From Clavelina lepadiformis (Eukaryota; Chordata; Ascidiacea; Aplousobranchia; Clavelinidae), in the NCBI RefSeq assembly GCF_947623445.1, contig NC_135242.1, positions 9,362,001 to 9,426,000 of the forward strand: a DNA stretch of 64,000 nucleotides, given 5' to 3'. Shown piece after piece: positions 36,501 through 48,900 of this stretch. Position 1 is the first letter of the stretch. Each line of letters begins with the position of its first letter. A program made the translations under genes and the position numbers. The notes beneath the pieces were generated by a model. It saw only the letters and a program-made list of their open reading frames with translations. It was not told the origin of the DNA and ran no database searches.

Positions 36501-38136
36501 TACTTATAAAAAATTGCACATTTTATATCCAGTATACCACATTTTGAATTTTGTTCATCATGTTTAGTATAGTTCTGAAACCCATCTTGCTGCTTTCATA
36601 ACACTGAAAAATCCTATATGCAGCACACGAGAAATGCAAGAACACAAGATTATAAGAAAATTATTACAAAGCTTTCGCAATGAACTCAACCAGACAACAC
36701 AATATAGTATAAAAATACATTTTTAAGAAATGGTGATTTCAATTCTGCTTTTGAAAATTGTGCAACTTCCATCTCTGTTCCTTTACTGCTTTTAGAAAAT
36801 TTTGTCAAGGATTTTCAGTTAGCTTAATAAACGCAAATAGTGCCTAATAGAAAAATATGCAAATTTTCAAATCTCAGTAACACTTTTACTGATGGCATGG
36901 AACAAAGATAGCTATAGTCAGCTCTTTTTTTTGCAAAAGATGAGTGAGTTCAGTCGATGAATACCTGTCAAAACAAAAAAATAAGGGATATTACAACATG
37001 TGCAGAATTTATGGGGCCAGATTTATGGTTTATTTTTTATTGCCCAAGTCTGATGCATGAATGGCCAGGCAAAGTAGTGGAAGAATGAGGCTCTTTCAAA
37101 TCAGTCCGTATAGCCTAGGTGATCTTCTGTTTGCTGGTGGAAGTTGTGATCGAGTTAAGTTATTGACTCGAGTCATTACAACACTGATGTCGATAAAGAA
37201 ATGAGATAAGCCATCACCTTGTTATGACGTTTACTTTTCTGTTTCTTTGCCACTTCAACATTCTGTCATGCTTTTTTTAATGGCTGTCTTACTCATGGAA
37301 GTTTTATTGAAAAAACTGGATTTGTTTTGTGATTACTGGACAACGTATATTATGGATGAGCTTGCCTCGACCATGGCATTATAAAACTGTTAAAATTAGC
37401 ATATGTATTGGTGTTGGACTGTTGGTAAATATACTAATATGCTTGAAGATTTTTACAATTGGATATGTACAGTAAATTCAGTAATGTTGCACCAAGTCAC
37501 ATGTTTTTTCCATTGACTATTTTTGCCATGAAACATGCTGAGCAAAACCTAAGCTGTGGAAGATAGAGTAGTTCTTTAAAGCAAGAAGAAAAGTTTTGTG
37601 AGGCTTGCACTTGCTGTTCAAACAGGACTTACCAATAACTGTTTGAGATATTTGTGCTTATTAACATCTCGTTCAATCTTGGCACTTTTTGAATAGAAAT
37701 GTAGTAAGTAGCAGATAGACAAAAACAAGTGAAAATTGCTCCTATTCTCATTACTTATGTAGAAAAATAGCTCTTAACCACTGTTCAGTCTTGAACTTAC
37801 GCCTTTAAGAATACCCTTACCCTTTAAAACTCTCATCAAAAATGAATTTCATAGGAATTGCTCTTTGTTTTATGGTATTTGTTGTTAATGGTTATGTGTA
37901 CTTAGTTACTAATATTTTAAACGCATGTAAGACTTTCATAAAACTATTTTTTATTTCTAGAAGAAATAAAGGAATATCTTTACGTTGAGGAAAACTCCAG
38001 TTGTATGCCACATAAAGCTAATCTTGAAGAGAGCTCAGTGACTCTTGTGCTTGAATTAAACATCCCACGACAGAGTTCTCTTAAAACTGTATCTATTGCA
38101 TCACTAGTAGATGACTTCAACAATGATGAAGTTTGA
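33590..38136 (+). CDS. PIGP: GPI-GlcNAc transferase subunit P, four exons
   Basis: Exons: 33590-33671, 33792-33864, 34103-34203, 37961-38136; GT-AG introns, phases close to 143 residues. The start MPEHSPSPTPERALYGFVLY is the PIG-P signature (SPSP, ERA-YGFVL). Residues about 14-36 and 53-76 form the two membrane spans, joined by GLDYHPQKFWAIVIPFL, which matches the family's loop. The C-terminal part (IPRQSSLKTVSIASLV) is less conserved. PIG-P is a subunit of the ER complex that adds GlcNAc to phosphatidylinositol in the first step of GPI-anchor synthesis. Intron 3 is 3.76 kb and holds a dispersed repeat; a further small exon there cannot be excluded. The last 26 coding bases overlap the ENGASE start in another frame. 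Confidence 0.9.
36201..37025 (-). repeat. Dispersed repeat family 2, copy B
   Basis: Uninterrupted copy of the repeat at 19960-21195, lying in PIGP intron 3. It provides the empty site for the family-3 MITE of copy A. One minus-strand reading segment is similar in both copies but frameshifted, so no protein is supported. Confidence 0.8.
37951..37961 (+). promoter_or_regulatory. 3' splice acceptor shared by PIGP exon 4 and the ENGASE exon
   Basis: TTATTTCTAG followed by AAGAAATAAAGG. The same acceptor opens the exon that ends PIGP and starts ENGASE. It is the only obvious acceptor I see shortly upstream of the ENGASE ATG, so it is the candidate site for a separate 5' exon or spliced leader on ENGASE mRNA. 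That use is inferred. Confidence 0.55.
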
Positions 38137-41100
38137 AGATGGCTGTGTGACACAACATCTCAATGTAGAATTTAATAAGTCAGTTTTTGTGGGAAAAAGC
38201 ATTGAGAATGGACAACCTGTTAGTATTTCTTTAAAAGATATGAAGGAATTGCTAGCATGGAAAAGTGATAATCCTGATGACTGTGGTCAAAAGTTTTCTG
38301 TTGCTAGTATACCTCACCTACCGAAAGTAAATAAGGAGTCTAAAACTAAAACTTTGGTATGCCATGATATGATGGGTGGATATATTTCTGACAGGTGATT
38401 ACCTTGATATTTGTAGTACACTATTCTTATACCTACAATTCATTTGTCACTGTCATTCGTCTTTTGTCACTTTCTCATCAATTAAAATTATGGTTCTTAA
38501 TTTATTTTTTATAGATTTGTTCAAGGTGTAACTGGGCAAGCAGCAACCGGATATAACATGAGATACTGGAGCAATGTAGATATTTTTGTTTACTTCAGCC
38601 ACCACTTTGTCACTATTCCACCAGTAGGCTGGATTAATGCTGCACATAAAAATGGTGTGACTATTCTTGGTACATTCATAACTGAAGGGGAAGATGGTTT
38701 CTTGAGGTAACTTTGAAGCTCTAAACTGGTAAAACTTTATTTTGCTAATTGTAAGGTTTTAATGTAATAAAATCGTTTTGCATCCAGCAAGTTCATCCTA
38801 CTACTGTGCATCTGTTAGAGGTTTTGAAATGGGATGGTTTAGGTTTTTAATGTTTGCTGGACTTAGCATTCTCAGAATTTCACCTAAAATGGATAGCAAA
38901 GATAACTTGGGATTGTCTTAATAAAATTACATATAGGTATATACCTTATTATCTTTTGTATAGAAGTATATTCCTCTGTGCTAGTGATTATTTTAAACGG
39001 AGTGAACAAAGAATTTTAAAGAGTAAATAAAATTTAAGGGTAAATGAATAAACTGAAACTCTTTGATAGGCAGAAGGGTTTAAAATGGGAGCTTGTGAGC
39101 CGCTTTGCTTATTTTTCATGTTTGTTTACATAACAACTTTATAATGTAGCTTAGTAAATAGTAGTACCATGTTTTATATAAATTTGTTAACGTCAGTATT
39201 GTGGTTGTTGAAAATGGAACCTAGCATTTGAATAGGTATTAGAGCAAGCTTTCCTCTCAAATGAATGAATGGATTTAGGTAACTCTAAGAGTAGCTGAAC
39301 CCAAAAATTAAAACAGTTGCTTTGCAGTGTGACTATTGGCATGTTGCTGGTAAGATTGTCATAGCTTCCCCAAAAATTATGTAATATACGCAGGTGTGAA
39401 TACATGTTGTCATCAACAGTCATCTGGAAAGCTACTGCAGACAAACTCATTGAAATTGCAACGTATTATGGATTCGATGGGTGGCTTATCAACATAGAAA
39501 ACGAAATAAATGTAATTTTCATTTTAAGTTTCTTCAGTATGCTCTATAAAAACACACGCTCTATAGTGGCCGTCTGCACTTATCTGTACTGATTTGTGTT
39601 ATCCATTTTTGTCACTTGACTATTGGATTTTTTATTAAAGACAGAAAAAGTTTCAGATCTTATTGAATTTATTGGGTATTTGACGGCTGGAATGCACGAA
39701 GTTGACAAGAACTCACTGGTTATCTGGTATGATAGTATTGTAAGAAATGGAACTCTGAATTGGCAAAATGAGCTAAACCACAAAAACAGGTCTCACAACT
39801 TTATGTGTTAGCAAGATCATGGCTTTTACCAATGCATTAAAAGTAGAGTTGTACTAGTTTTATTAATAATTTTGTATTGTCCATTTTTTAGAGCATTTTA
39901 TGAGGCTTGTGATGGCATATTTCTAAACTACCTATGGAAAGAAGAAAATCTTGAAAGGACAAGACAGCAGGCCCATATCCTCAATCAAGTATATGTTGGC
40001 ATTGACGTGTTTGGAAGAGGTGTTTATGGCGGCGGTGGTTACAACAGTGCTGCTGCTCTTGCAAAGATTCGAAAGTATGTTGGGGTACAAGAAGATTTTA
40101 TCAAAATTTGTTTGTTCTAAAATTTATTTTGTCTTCTAAGATCTGGTCTGTCTGCTGCGATCTTTGCACCTGGGTGGGTGTATGAGGAGTTGGGCCAAGA
40201 GCATTTTGGTCAAAACCATCATCACTTTTGGGATTTGCTGAAACATCTATGCGTGTCCCGGGACCTTGATGGAAAGCACGGAATTGCAACCAGATTCAAC
40301 CCTGGCTGTGGTATCAACGGAGAAAATAAATCAGCTGAATTCACAAAGAAATCAAAATCTTGGTATCACTTAAATTCCCAAGATACACTTCCTTCTTGCC
40401 TGCTGAATAACAACTTCTCTTTGATTGAGACTTTTTCAGGCTTCTCTCTTACAGTCTCCCCATTGGTGAATAAACAAGATCAATCCAGTACATTGGTTAT
40501 TTTCAGCACTGAGTTGTATTCAAAAAATAATCAGATTGTAGTGACAACAGATGAAGCATCGAAAAAATCTACGTTTGTTTTGACCACCAGCTTGGGCCCA
40601 TGTGTTTTGAAGCACCAGTTTGCTGATTATGGTTTTGCTGTTAAAACCATCACACAAAACAACATGGTACATATGTGCGTGAGCAACGAAACGTCTTTTG
40701 TAGTAAATGCTATATCAGTCCAACAAACAGAATCTTATCAGGCTATTAGCCTGCTTCAGATGATACCAGGATCTTTACCACCGCAATCCGATGTGATAGC
40801 TACTGTGGTTCTATGCTCAGAAGTGGAATGGCTTAAATCACAATCCAGTAGAAAAAATTTCCTCTTTAGCTGCACGCTGGTGTTTAACAACATTCCTGAA
40901 GGTACTTGCAGCACTGAAGTGTCTTATCTTCTTGGCAACAGGCAAAACGCTCAGCCCAGTAGCTGCATGCTTTCATCACTTGGCATTGCATCCGTATCCC
41001 GCTATCGGGTTCATCAGCTCGAATTACCGAATCCACAATATGGTGGTCCAGATTGTTTTATTGTGTTTCATGCAAGTCATCTAAATGCTTTCGGTCAGTT

Positions 41101-41146
41101 GGTCGGAAAGGGCCAGCTTAAATTAACATACTGTGAAAATTCATAA
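38111..41146 (+). CDS. ENGASE: Cytosolic endo-beta-N-acetylglucosaminidase (GH85), six exons
   Basis: Exons: 38111-38394, 38515-38706, 39394-39511, 39641-39789, 39892-40074, 40141-41146; phases close to 643 residues. The codon before the first ATG is TAG in the same frame, so translation must start here (or at ATG 38123/38126). Family landmarks occur in order: CHDMMGGYISDRF, VDIFVYFSHHFVTIPPVGW, ILGTFITE, FDGWLINIEN, VIWYDSIV, VYVGIDVFGRG and IFAPGWVYEE. Asn192 and Glu194 in NIE are the GH85 catalytic pair. The enzyme cleaves the chitobiose core of N-glycans, releasing free glycans from misfolded glycoproteins after ER exit. No signal peptide is visible, in line with a cytosolic enzyme. The C-terminal third is divergent and shorter than in human ENGASE. 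Confidence 0.95.
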
Positions 41147-42020
41147 GGCTGTGATTGCAAAATGTAACGAAGCACTTTATTTTGAAATTTACTTGTCGTA
41201 CTATGTGAAGATGATCGTAAAATTTTTAGAGTATAACTTCTGATGCAATTAATCTCCTGCTGTAGCGATACTGCTGCTTACTGTCGCTTTGCTATTATTG
41301 GTATATTCAGCCATCCTGCATGAGACTTTGATAATTACTTTCTCTTGAATTTATTTCGTTGTAGTGTGTTGCTAAAGTGCAATTTATTGAAGTGTTTTAT
41401 GTATTCACAGTTCATGCCTTGCAGAACTCGTAATCACCCTACCACAGTTACCTTGTCTGAAAATGCATGTTAATAATAACAGCAAAGCAATTCTGTGTGT
41501 ACGTTCATCCTCACGTTTTCCGGCCTTTCTGACTCTACTCTAATAGGTACCGGGCGTTGGCTACAGCGTACACACTACCCAAACAATATATGTAATATGT
41601 ATGGTGAATATGTAAAAGGTGTATTATTTGGACAGGTCACGCATTTTTGGAATTGGGATGATAATGATCTTAGGATTGAAACAAAACCAATCGTCCTCTT
41701 TCGTTTTTGGCCGAAAATCCGCTTCGTAATGTAGTGCAGTGTTTCAATATTTGAATATGACACATCCTTATATTATAACATTTACCAGAGTCTTATATTT
41801 ATGTAGTAAACAACTTTTAGCTAACTTATAACTTGACTTTAAACGTATCCAGTTTTTCCGAAAGCTGTCGTTAAAAACTGAAAATATAACTTAATAGTTA
41901 TTAGCTTCATACTTTGGTTGTAGCCTATGCTAAAAACTTTGTAGTATTTTTTCTGTTTCGTTAAGAAAACTGTGTCGAAGAGATAAAGAGAAGTCTTCTG
42001 AAAACTATTAAATGATGGAG
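41147..42020. other. ENGASE 3' region and intergenic DNA
   Basis: No AATAAA lies close to the ENGASE stop; variant signals may be used. No other gene recognised. Confidence 0.4.
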
Positions 42021-42191
42021 CAATGGTGGCATTCAGCCGGTTCGTGCGACCCGGTTCTTGGAATTTTAATGGCCTCCGCGAACCGGTTGTTAACAAGCGT
42101 ATGTATAGGCCTATGTTATATCGGCCCCAGGTCAATATGACATGCTGCTAGTGAGAGAACCGGATGTTAAAATATTTGAATCCCACCACTG
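42021..42191. mobile_element. hAT MITE with CAGTGGTGGG-type end
   Basis: About 171 bp, from CAATGGTGGCATTCAGCCGG to ATTTGAATCCCACCACTG, a hAT-style terminal inverted repeat. Both ends carry CCGGTTC blocks. Flanks contain GATGG-AG on the left and GATGGTAG on the right, an imperfect duplication. Confidence 0.7.
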
Positions 42192-42423
42192 ATGGTAGGC
42201 TGTAGGCTACTGGTTCCTGCAGTTAAATGAAATTTTGTCAGGAGGAATAGCGAGAATAGGCTCCCGATGTTTGGAAAAGTTATGCATGTAAAATATGATC
42301 GTAAGAGACTTAAAAGTGCTTTAGTTTGAAAATTACACTTTGTGAATAATAAATAAGCCTAATCGTTAGGTATTTTATTGTTTATCAACTTGAATTTTGA
42401 AAAGCATTCATAATAGTTTTAAC

Positions 42424-42798
42424 CAGTGATGTAATGACTCCAAGCACATTTTACTTGATTTGACTTGGGTCAAACGTCCTAAATCAGGGTTTAAAATTAC
42501 TCTAGTCACAGTATTACAGTCATGATGGCAAATTATGAATTTTTGGGTAACAAAATGGAATATTTTCCGAGAAATTTCACTTCTCTGAAAAAGTTTCAAC
42601 CAGACTAACTTGGAGATAGGCGTGAACCCGTGACGTTGTGACAGTCTGTTTAACGCAATGCCTAGTGTGACAGTAGGAAAATTTTGAAGCTGAAGACATT
42701 GACTTGTCTTGACTCGAGTTACAGTGTAATTTGACTCAGGACACAATTCAAATAGACTCAAGTCAGAAAAAATGGCTTGGTTAAAAATTAAAACACTG
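42424..42798. mobile_element. hAT MITE rich in GACTTG/CAAGTC motifs
   Basis: A 375-bp element from CAGTGATGTAATGACTCC to AATTAAAACACTG. Flanks GTTTTAAC (42416-42423) and GTTTTTAC (42799-42806) agree at 7 of 8 positions. The minus-strand open frame across it (42408-42854) is incidental. Confidence 0.8.
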
Positions 42799-42806
42799 GT
42801 TTTTAC

Positions 42807-45800
42807 TTTTGTGCCGAAATAACTTTGTTTAAATTCCGAAATGTCCAATCGCAAACTTAAATTGAGTAAAATTATTATTCACTGCCTTCTGGATCTTCCC
42901 AGGTTTTCGCAAATGTCAATAATTCCCGGGAATTGCTTGTACAAGTTATGAAATTAGCTAAGATTTATGAGGAAAAAAATAGCTTTTTAAAATGTAAAAC
43001 TAACGTTTTATATGTACAGCAAAAAGTCCGACGTCCGTGGGCCCTGAAATGGATTGAATCCTTGCAATCACAAATACGGCATATTACCGTTCAGCGGAAG
43101 GGCAGTAATCAAGTAAATTTTAGCCGGCGTTAGTGCGTTCTTCGCTAACTTTGCTTGTTCTTGCTTATTTACATGTTTCGTCTAATCCGTAGATAAATAC
43201 CAATAAAGTGCTTGTCATTTACGAATACGAGTACTTTGTCTGCATAGGATGTGTGTGTTGTCTGAAATATTTTTAGCGTTAGGAAGGTGAGAGCTGGGAG
43301 ATGTCTGCTAAATGTGTAGTCAGTTATTATGAGCGGCGAAATTTGCTTCATTAGGATTAGTTTCCACACGAAATGGACTAGGTTATCAGATTTTGAACTA
43401 GCAGGTCAACTTGAAAATGTTGAAATCCTTCCGACAAACTCGGGGCACGTAGGCTATATAGGGAATCTCTGTTCAGATTGCGTAACTCACCCAAAGTTTC
43501 CTTTTAGTTTGAATTCATAACCAAGCCACTTTTAGGTCACACGTCATGGACTTGTTTTCTTCCAGTTAGTGACATGAATTTTAACCTGTAAACTTTCAGT
43601 CATATTCAACCCACATTGCCCACGTCATCGTCGATTGTTGCATGTTCTCTGAATGACGTCATAAGCTGTGGAGAAATAGGTGCTGCATTTCCGTGTAAAA
43701 TGCTATGCCCTTTCCTGAACTTGTGACGTTTACTACAGAGTTTTATTAGCTAGGGTAATCATTAACACTTCGCTTGCTTTGGCGAGATAGGGATTAGTAT
43801 TTAGAAACGTTATGATAAAGCATTTCGTTACATTGGTTCACACTACAAATTGCTTCAGAAAGGTTTAGTCTTCGAACTCAACTATCTGAAGTATGTTAAG
43901 CGGACTATACTTTTAAATACGTGTCGCAGCATGTGGGACGATCTCGACTCAAAAATCTTGATGGCACCGACCTTCTTGTCAATATACAACAGCTTTAAAT
44001 TGAAGTTCATTCAGATATGAACATAGAGCAAAGCGGTAGTTTAGTAACTTTGGAACTGTGACGTGTGCTTGCCAATCACCAATCAAGTTCATCATTTCCT
44101 AGCTACCGCTTGAGCTCCATTTTAGAAGTTAATCATTATTTACTACCACTTAGCCTTTTTCACACTTACAACGTTATTCGGTAATTTACAAACTGTTCAA
44201 AACGAAAGAAATTTCTGTGGACAACTGGTGTGAATTAATTCACAGCTGAAGGTGTGAAAGAGGTCACAAAAAGCATTACGAGAGATTAGCAGGTTTGTCG
44301 TTGGTAAACGTTTACTATGGAAAGCAGTCGCTGCATTCAAAACTGAAAAGAATATCTTTGTGAATCCTAAACGTGGTAAGACGATTTTATTACTATAGCT
44401 CATAGACAACTTGACAGTCAGATACACTCATTCTTTACAAAAACCATAGGTATGAAATCTGTGTTAAGTTATCTTATTCCAGAGCTATCTAAGTTTGAGC
44501 AAATTTATGGTTGTAAAAGCTTCTTGCAGTGTTCTTAATTTACCGAAACTCAAAGTTACTTCAAACTACGGAAGTAGAGAGACGAGGAACTAGTTCATTG
44601 TTTTACACAGTAATGTAACAGGAAGAACATTGGGAAAGGGGCTACAATACCTATTAAAGTTCCTTTGAAAAAATGGCGAAAAAATTTTTCATTAAACGTC
44701 GTATTGTGCAGACCCTCAAACGCAATCCATTAAAGTGACTGTTCGCTAAGTGGCTCAACATGCTTGAGTCCTTTCGCTGCCTCCCTGGAATACATGTCGA
44801 CTCAAAAATTAATGTGACTAAATCGCTAAATCGGGATAGGTCAAAACAAAAAGAACAAACCTTTTTGTCTGCACCCATTTCGCTACCAGACAGCGCCTTA
44901 GGGTATAAAAAAGTTTGTGTATTTGTTATAATTTTAAATACACTTAGTTAGGTGCGCCATAAGTGACATAAAGTCGTGTGGTAAATCGTTAAACGATTTT
45001 CATTGTTAGTGTGAGAAAATAGATTGTGACGAAACGTTTGTTCGATGAAGTTGCATATCATTGTCACCTGCGCCATAAGGAATGTAAATATAACTAGAAT
45101 GGCAACCACGCGCCTAAAGAGAAAAAAGAGGGTTTCAGTAAAAAGGTTGTTCAGCGTCAAAAGCAAAACTATGCTTGAAGTGTAAGTCATGAGAGAAGGA
45201 CGTATGTGAGAATATGGTTGCGCCACGATTAGGTCGGAAAAGGTAGACTGTTAAACTTGCAGATCAAAGGTAGTCATGATTTCAGCGAGTTATTTCAGGT
45301 TGATGAGTGCAGAACGTTTTTATTGAATGATGGGAAATCTACCAGGCCAAAAATTTCTTTGTTCAGTGGCGATAACGTATTCTCCAGCCTGAGGCATCCA
45401 TTCTAGACGTCGATGCCATAAAGCGATCCCTTGTTTTACCCTTTCATTATCGAACATTAAAAATTGGAGCTGACCTAAACGGTTTCGCTAGGGTGCACAA
45501 TAACGTCAAGTGTGCTTTTCGAAATAACTCGCTGTTTGCTATATATACTTCGACTCATGCTTGTTTGTGTAGATAAGCATTTAGGGTACAGCTATGAATG
45601 AATGATTGTTATTACTTGCGATATGGGTAAAAATTCTTCAGAGAAAGAAATAATTTGCTTCTTTTTAATACCGACGTTTTTGCAGATAATTCCTGGTTTT
45701 GAACACTTCTTCACGATTGAGTTAACAACCGGTTTGGCATTTTCTAGTCAAAATAAAACTGAAACTGCTACAACTTAGTATTTATTTTAAAACAAATTTT

Positions 45801-45896
45801 TGGAAAGATACTGTGACGAAAGGAAGATCGCCAAAGTTTTGTCTGGTTTGGAAAAACTGAGCAACAAATTTCAAAGGAAATCAGACCAACCTCACC
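42807..45896. other. Intergenic and MEGF6 upstream region
   Basis: No gene recognised on either strand. CTATATATAC at about 45538-45547 is a weak TATA-like stretch some 350 bp before the MEGF6 start codon. Confidence 0.4.
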
Positions 45897-45997
45897 ATGA
45901 AGTTATTACGTGTACACCTTTGTGTGGTAACTCTAACGGCTTTGTCCTTGAGCTTCTGTGTTCAGGCATCATCTTCGAACGGTTTGCGAATGGGAAT
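45897..45997 (+). CDS. MEGF6: MEGF6 exon 1, signal peptide
   Basis: ATG in CTCACCATG context, then [18 protein letters not shown] and a likely cleavage near CVQA/SSS (residue 24). The donor is AT|GTAAGA. The split codon joins exon 2 to read M-P-N-V-C, as at the start of the EMI domain in human MEGF6. Confidence 0.85.
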
Positions 45998-48900
45998 GTA
46001 AGATATAGCTTATACTGTACTTTACTTGTTAGTATTCTGCCGTTAAGTTAAGTGGTACCACGACATTGATCAGTGCCCTTAGTTTTTACATGTTGTGCAT
46101 TTTTGTTGTGTGTGTAAACTTCTAAGATTGTTTCAAGAAGCTGCGTTGGAGTGCATCGATAAGTAGTTCTATTGTGACGTAAGGAAGCACTTAAGTCTGG
46201 CTATTGTCTTAATATCTTGTCGACTGACAAAAACTCTCGCCCCTGGGCTGGAAATAAATACGATTTTGTAGAATTTAGGGGAGAAAACTATTCTTCAACT
46301 TGATTTAGATTACATGTGCTATTTTAGTCTTTTCCTTTGTAAGATGCCGTTTTAGCGGTTGATATTGTATTGTAAACAGCACGATCTATTTTATACAAAC
46401 AACTAAATCTTTGTTATTTTGACGCTTTTGCTTCCGTTTGTTTAATCCACTTGGACTCAGTGAAACGCCATATTTACGTAAGCGTGATTAGGTGATACCA
46501 TGGGTAGTGTGGACAATGAGACTGAAATTTGTTGTCGTAGATTTCAACAGAGGAATTTTTAGTGAAACGCACGCAAAAGCCAATCCTGTTTACGCAAAAA
46601 GGGGTGTTTGTAAGAAATGATGACGTTATCGTACTGACGTATCCCTGGCTGTTGAATTCATTGTTTAACACACTCATAACTTTGATATATTTCACAAAAT
46701 AACTCAGAAGTATACTCTGGCAATCATAAATATTATTCAGGCCCAATGTCTGCGAAGAAGAAACAGTAAATGTAGTGAGATCGGTGAAACCATGCGTCAA
46801 ACCATTTACTAGAATGGTTAAAGTTTGGAAGCAAAGTTGTGCTGGTTCTAGAAAATGGTGCGTTGGATACGAACGAAGGTAACTCCACATGATATATTGC
46901 CGTTTGAACGCCATATATCCCTTAATGCTGCATTTCTGTGTTTATTTTATGTAATGGTTGTTGTATTTTAATTTTGTTTTAAGTTTTATTGTTCGTTTCA
47001 TTCAGCTGATTAATTGCACTGTTTTTACAGAACGTCTTATTACACAACTTACAAAACTTCATACGAAAACAGAAGGGAAACACGAGCAAAATGTTGTGCG
47101 GGCTGGACACAAATGAACAACGAAGCTGGTTGTACACATCGTAAGTGAAAGTTTGACATTAAATTAAATCACACCCGCACACGCGAAATGTCGTTTGCGC
47201 CCTTTGGAGACCTTCGACAGTGATATGGCTTCCTGTGAATAATTTTCTCCTTTTGCTTTGTTTATGCCATTACGTAACTGAAATTTTTCTTTTCGCATGT
47301 TGGCAATGAAACGGGATGTAGTTGGCTCACGTGAGTCACATGCATTACTCATTTCTCCACAATTATGAACCCAATGATATTAATTCCACCTCACTTTCAA
47401 AAGTGTCCCGAAGTAAAGCAATTGACATTTCACTTCCGTTTATATTTTAAATTAGATAAAAGTATAAATTGCCCGAGTGTTTCATTTTCTTGTATTGATT
47501 ATCCTGTTGAGTGCGAATTTGTTAGAAATAGTTTAACCATATTTGACACTTCTGTAAATGCCACACAATGAAAGTCTTGGACCTGAAGCCCGGCAGTTTT
47601 TTCGTGCAATAAAATGCTGTATTACGGTACTTTGTTGTTTTATGCAGATGTCAATTAAAATATTTTTGAAAACTATTCAGATTATTGTTTACAAAAAGAG
47701 CCCATACTTTCCTGATCAAATCATTACGAATCACTGCATTTGTATGAATTAAGCTGACTAAAGTGATGCTTCCTTGTTCTTTTGTAAATGTGAATTTTGT
47801 CTAGCTTTCATATCAATGCTTATGCCACGTACTTTTTGCTACGTCGTGCCTGCGGTGAGATCATAAATAATGCTTTTTTGCAAGCTCAGTTTCAGCTTCA
47901 TGTTCATATTCCAGGGATTGAATGCTCTACATCTAGATTCTAGAGTGTAAGGCAAGGCCTGTTTTTGTTGAGGGATTTGTGCTTGGATTTTGTTGTGATG
48001 TCAATCAGGTGATGAGAGCGAAGCGGTTTCCGGAAAACGCCAGGTCTCCCGCAGGTTGTTGGTGCCACCCGGGACTTCATTAAAACAAATGAATTCTAAA
48101 ATTTGGGGTGACTTGTTATCTTAAAGCTGTCATGTAGTGTCATTGGATGGCGTTCGTCTTGTCAGTATCGGTTAACTTATTGATCGTTAGGCGTCAATAT
48201 GTTCATACTTACGAATTTCCAGAAACTATGTGTGATGTCATTGTATACGTGCTGAAGGAAGTTGTTTACGATAATATTTCTTCTTAGTTATGGCTTTTTA
48301 GATCTTCTTAAACTTCTTAAAACGATCCTATCGCAAAACAAATGTCTGACTGTAGCCGGAAACTGACCACATAATATATGTCGGTTTAGTCGTATTTGCG
48401 CTTTCATAGATTTGCCAAAGCCCATGGCGATAAATCGCGGTCTTGTGTCGTCGAAAACTGTAGTGACGTAACTATAGACAGTGAATTGCGTTTGAACTTT
48501 TGCCATGTTGGTGCTGTGAAATGTTACACTGCGGTGTTTATCCGTGTGAGTTTGCTCAGTTTGCTTAAATCACGATTAGCTTTGCAAATCGGATCAGGGC
48601 GAGACGACAAAGCGAGACATGAACAGCGATTTGCTTGTTTGGCGACGTACAGGCAATTTATATTAGCTTTTGTCTGGCAGCTGACTATATCGACTTACGG
48701 TTGGATTTCTATTTTTGCATTATTTAGGTTAAAGCAATTAATCTACCCTGGTTATACACCAAACGTCGCAACAAACGTGCTGTCTCCTTTTTAATTAGCA
48801 ATTTGTACGCTTTTTTTATTAAAGTTAAATGACTAACCAGCCTGAACGCATTTAATTAATATTTTAAGAAAACAGTTTAACATCAACCTGACGAAGAGGT

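Noticed and set aside
42408..42854. 148-codon minus-strand open frame
   Set aside because: Almost entirely inside a hAT MITE that is defined by its ends and target duplication; the frame is incidental.
46474..46914. 146-codon minus-strand open frame
   Set aside because: It lies opposite MEGF6 exon 2, whose plus-strand translation is a clear EMI half-domain with proper splice sites. The minus frame has no family resemblance.
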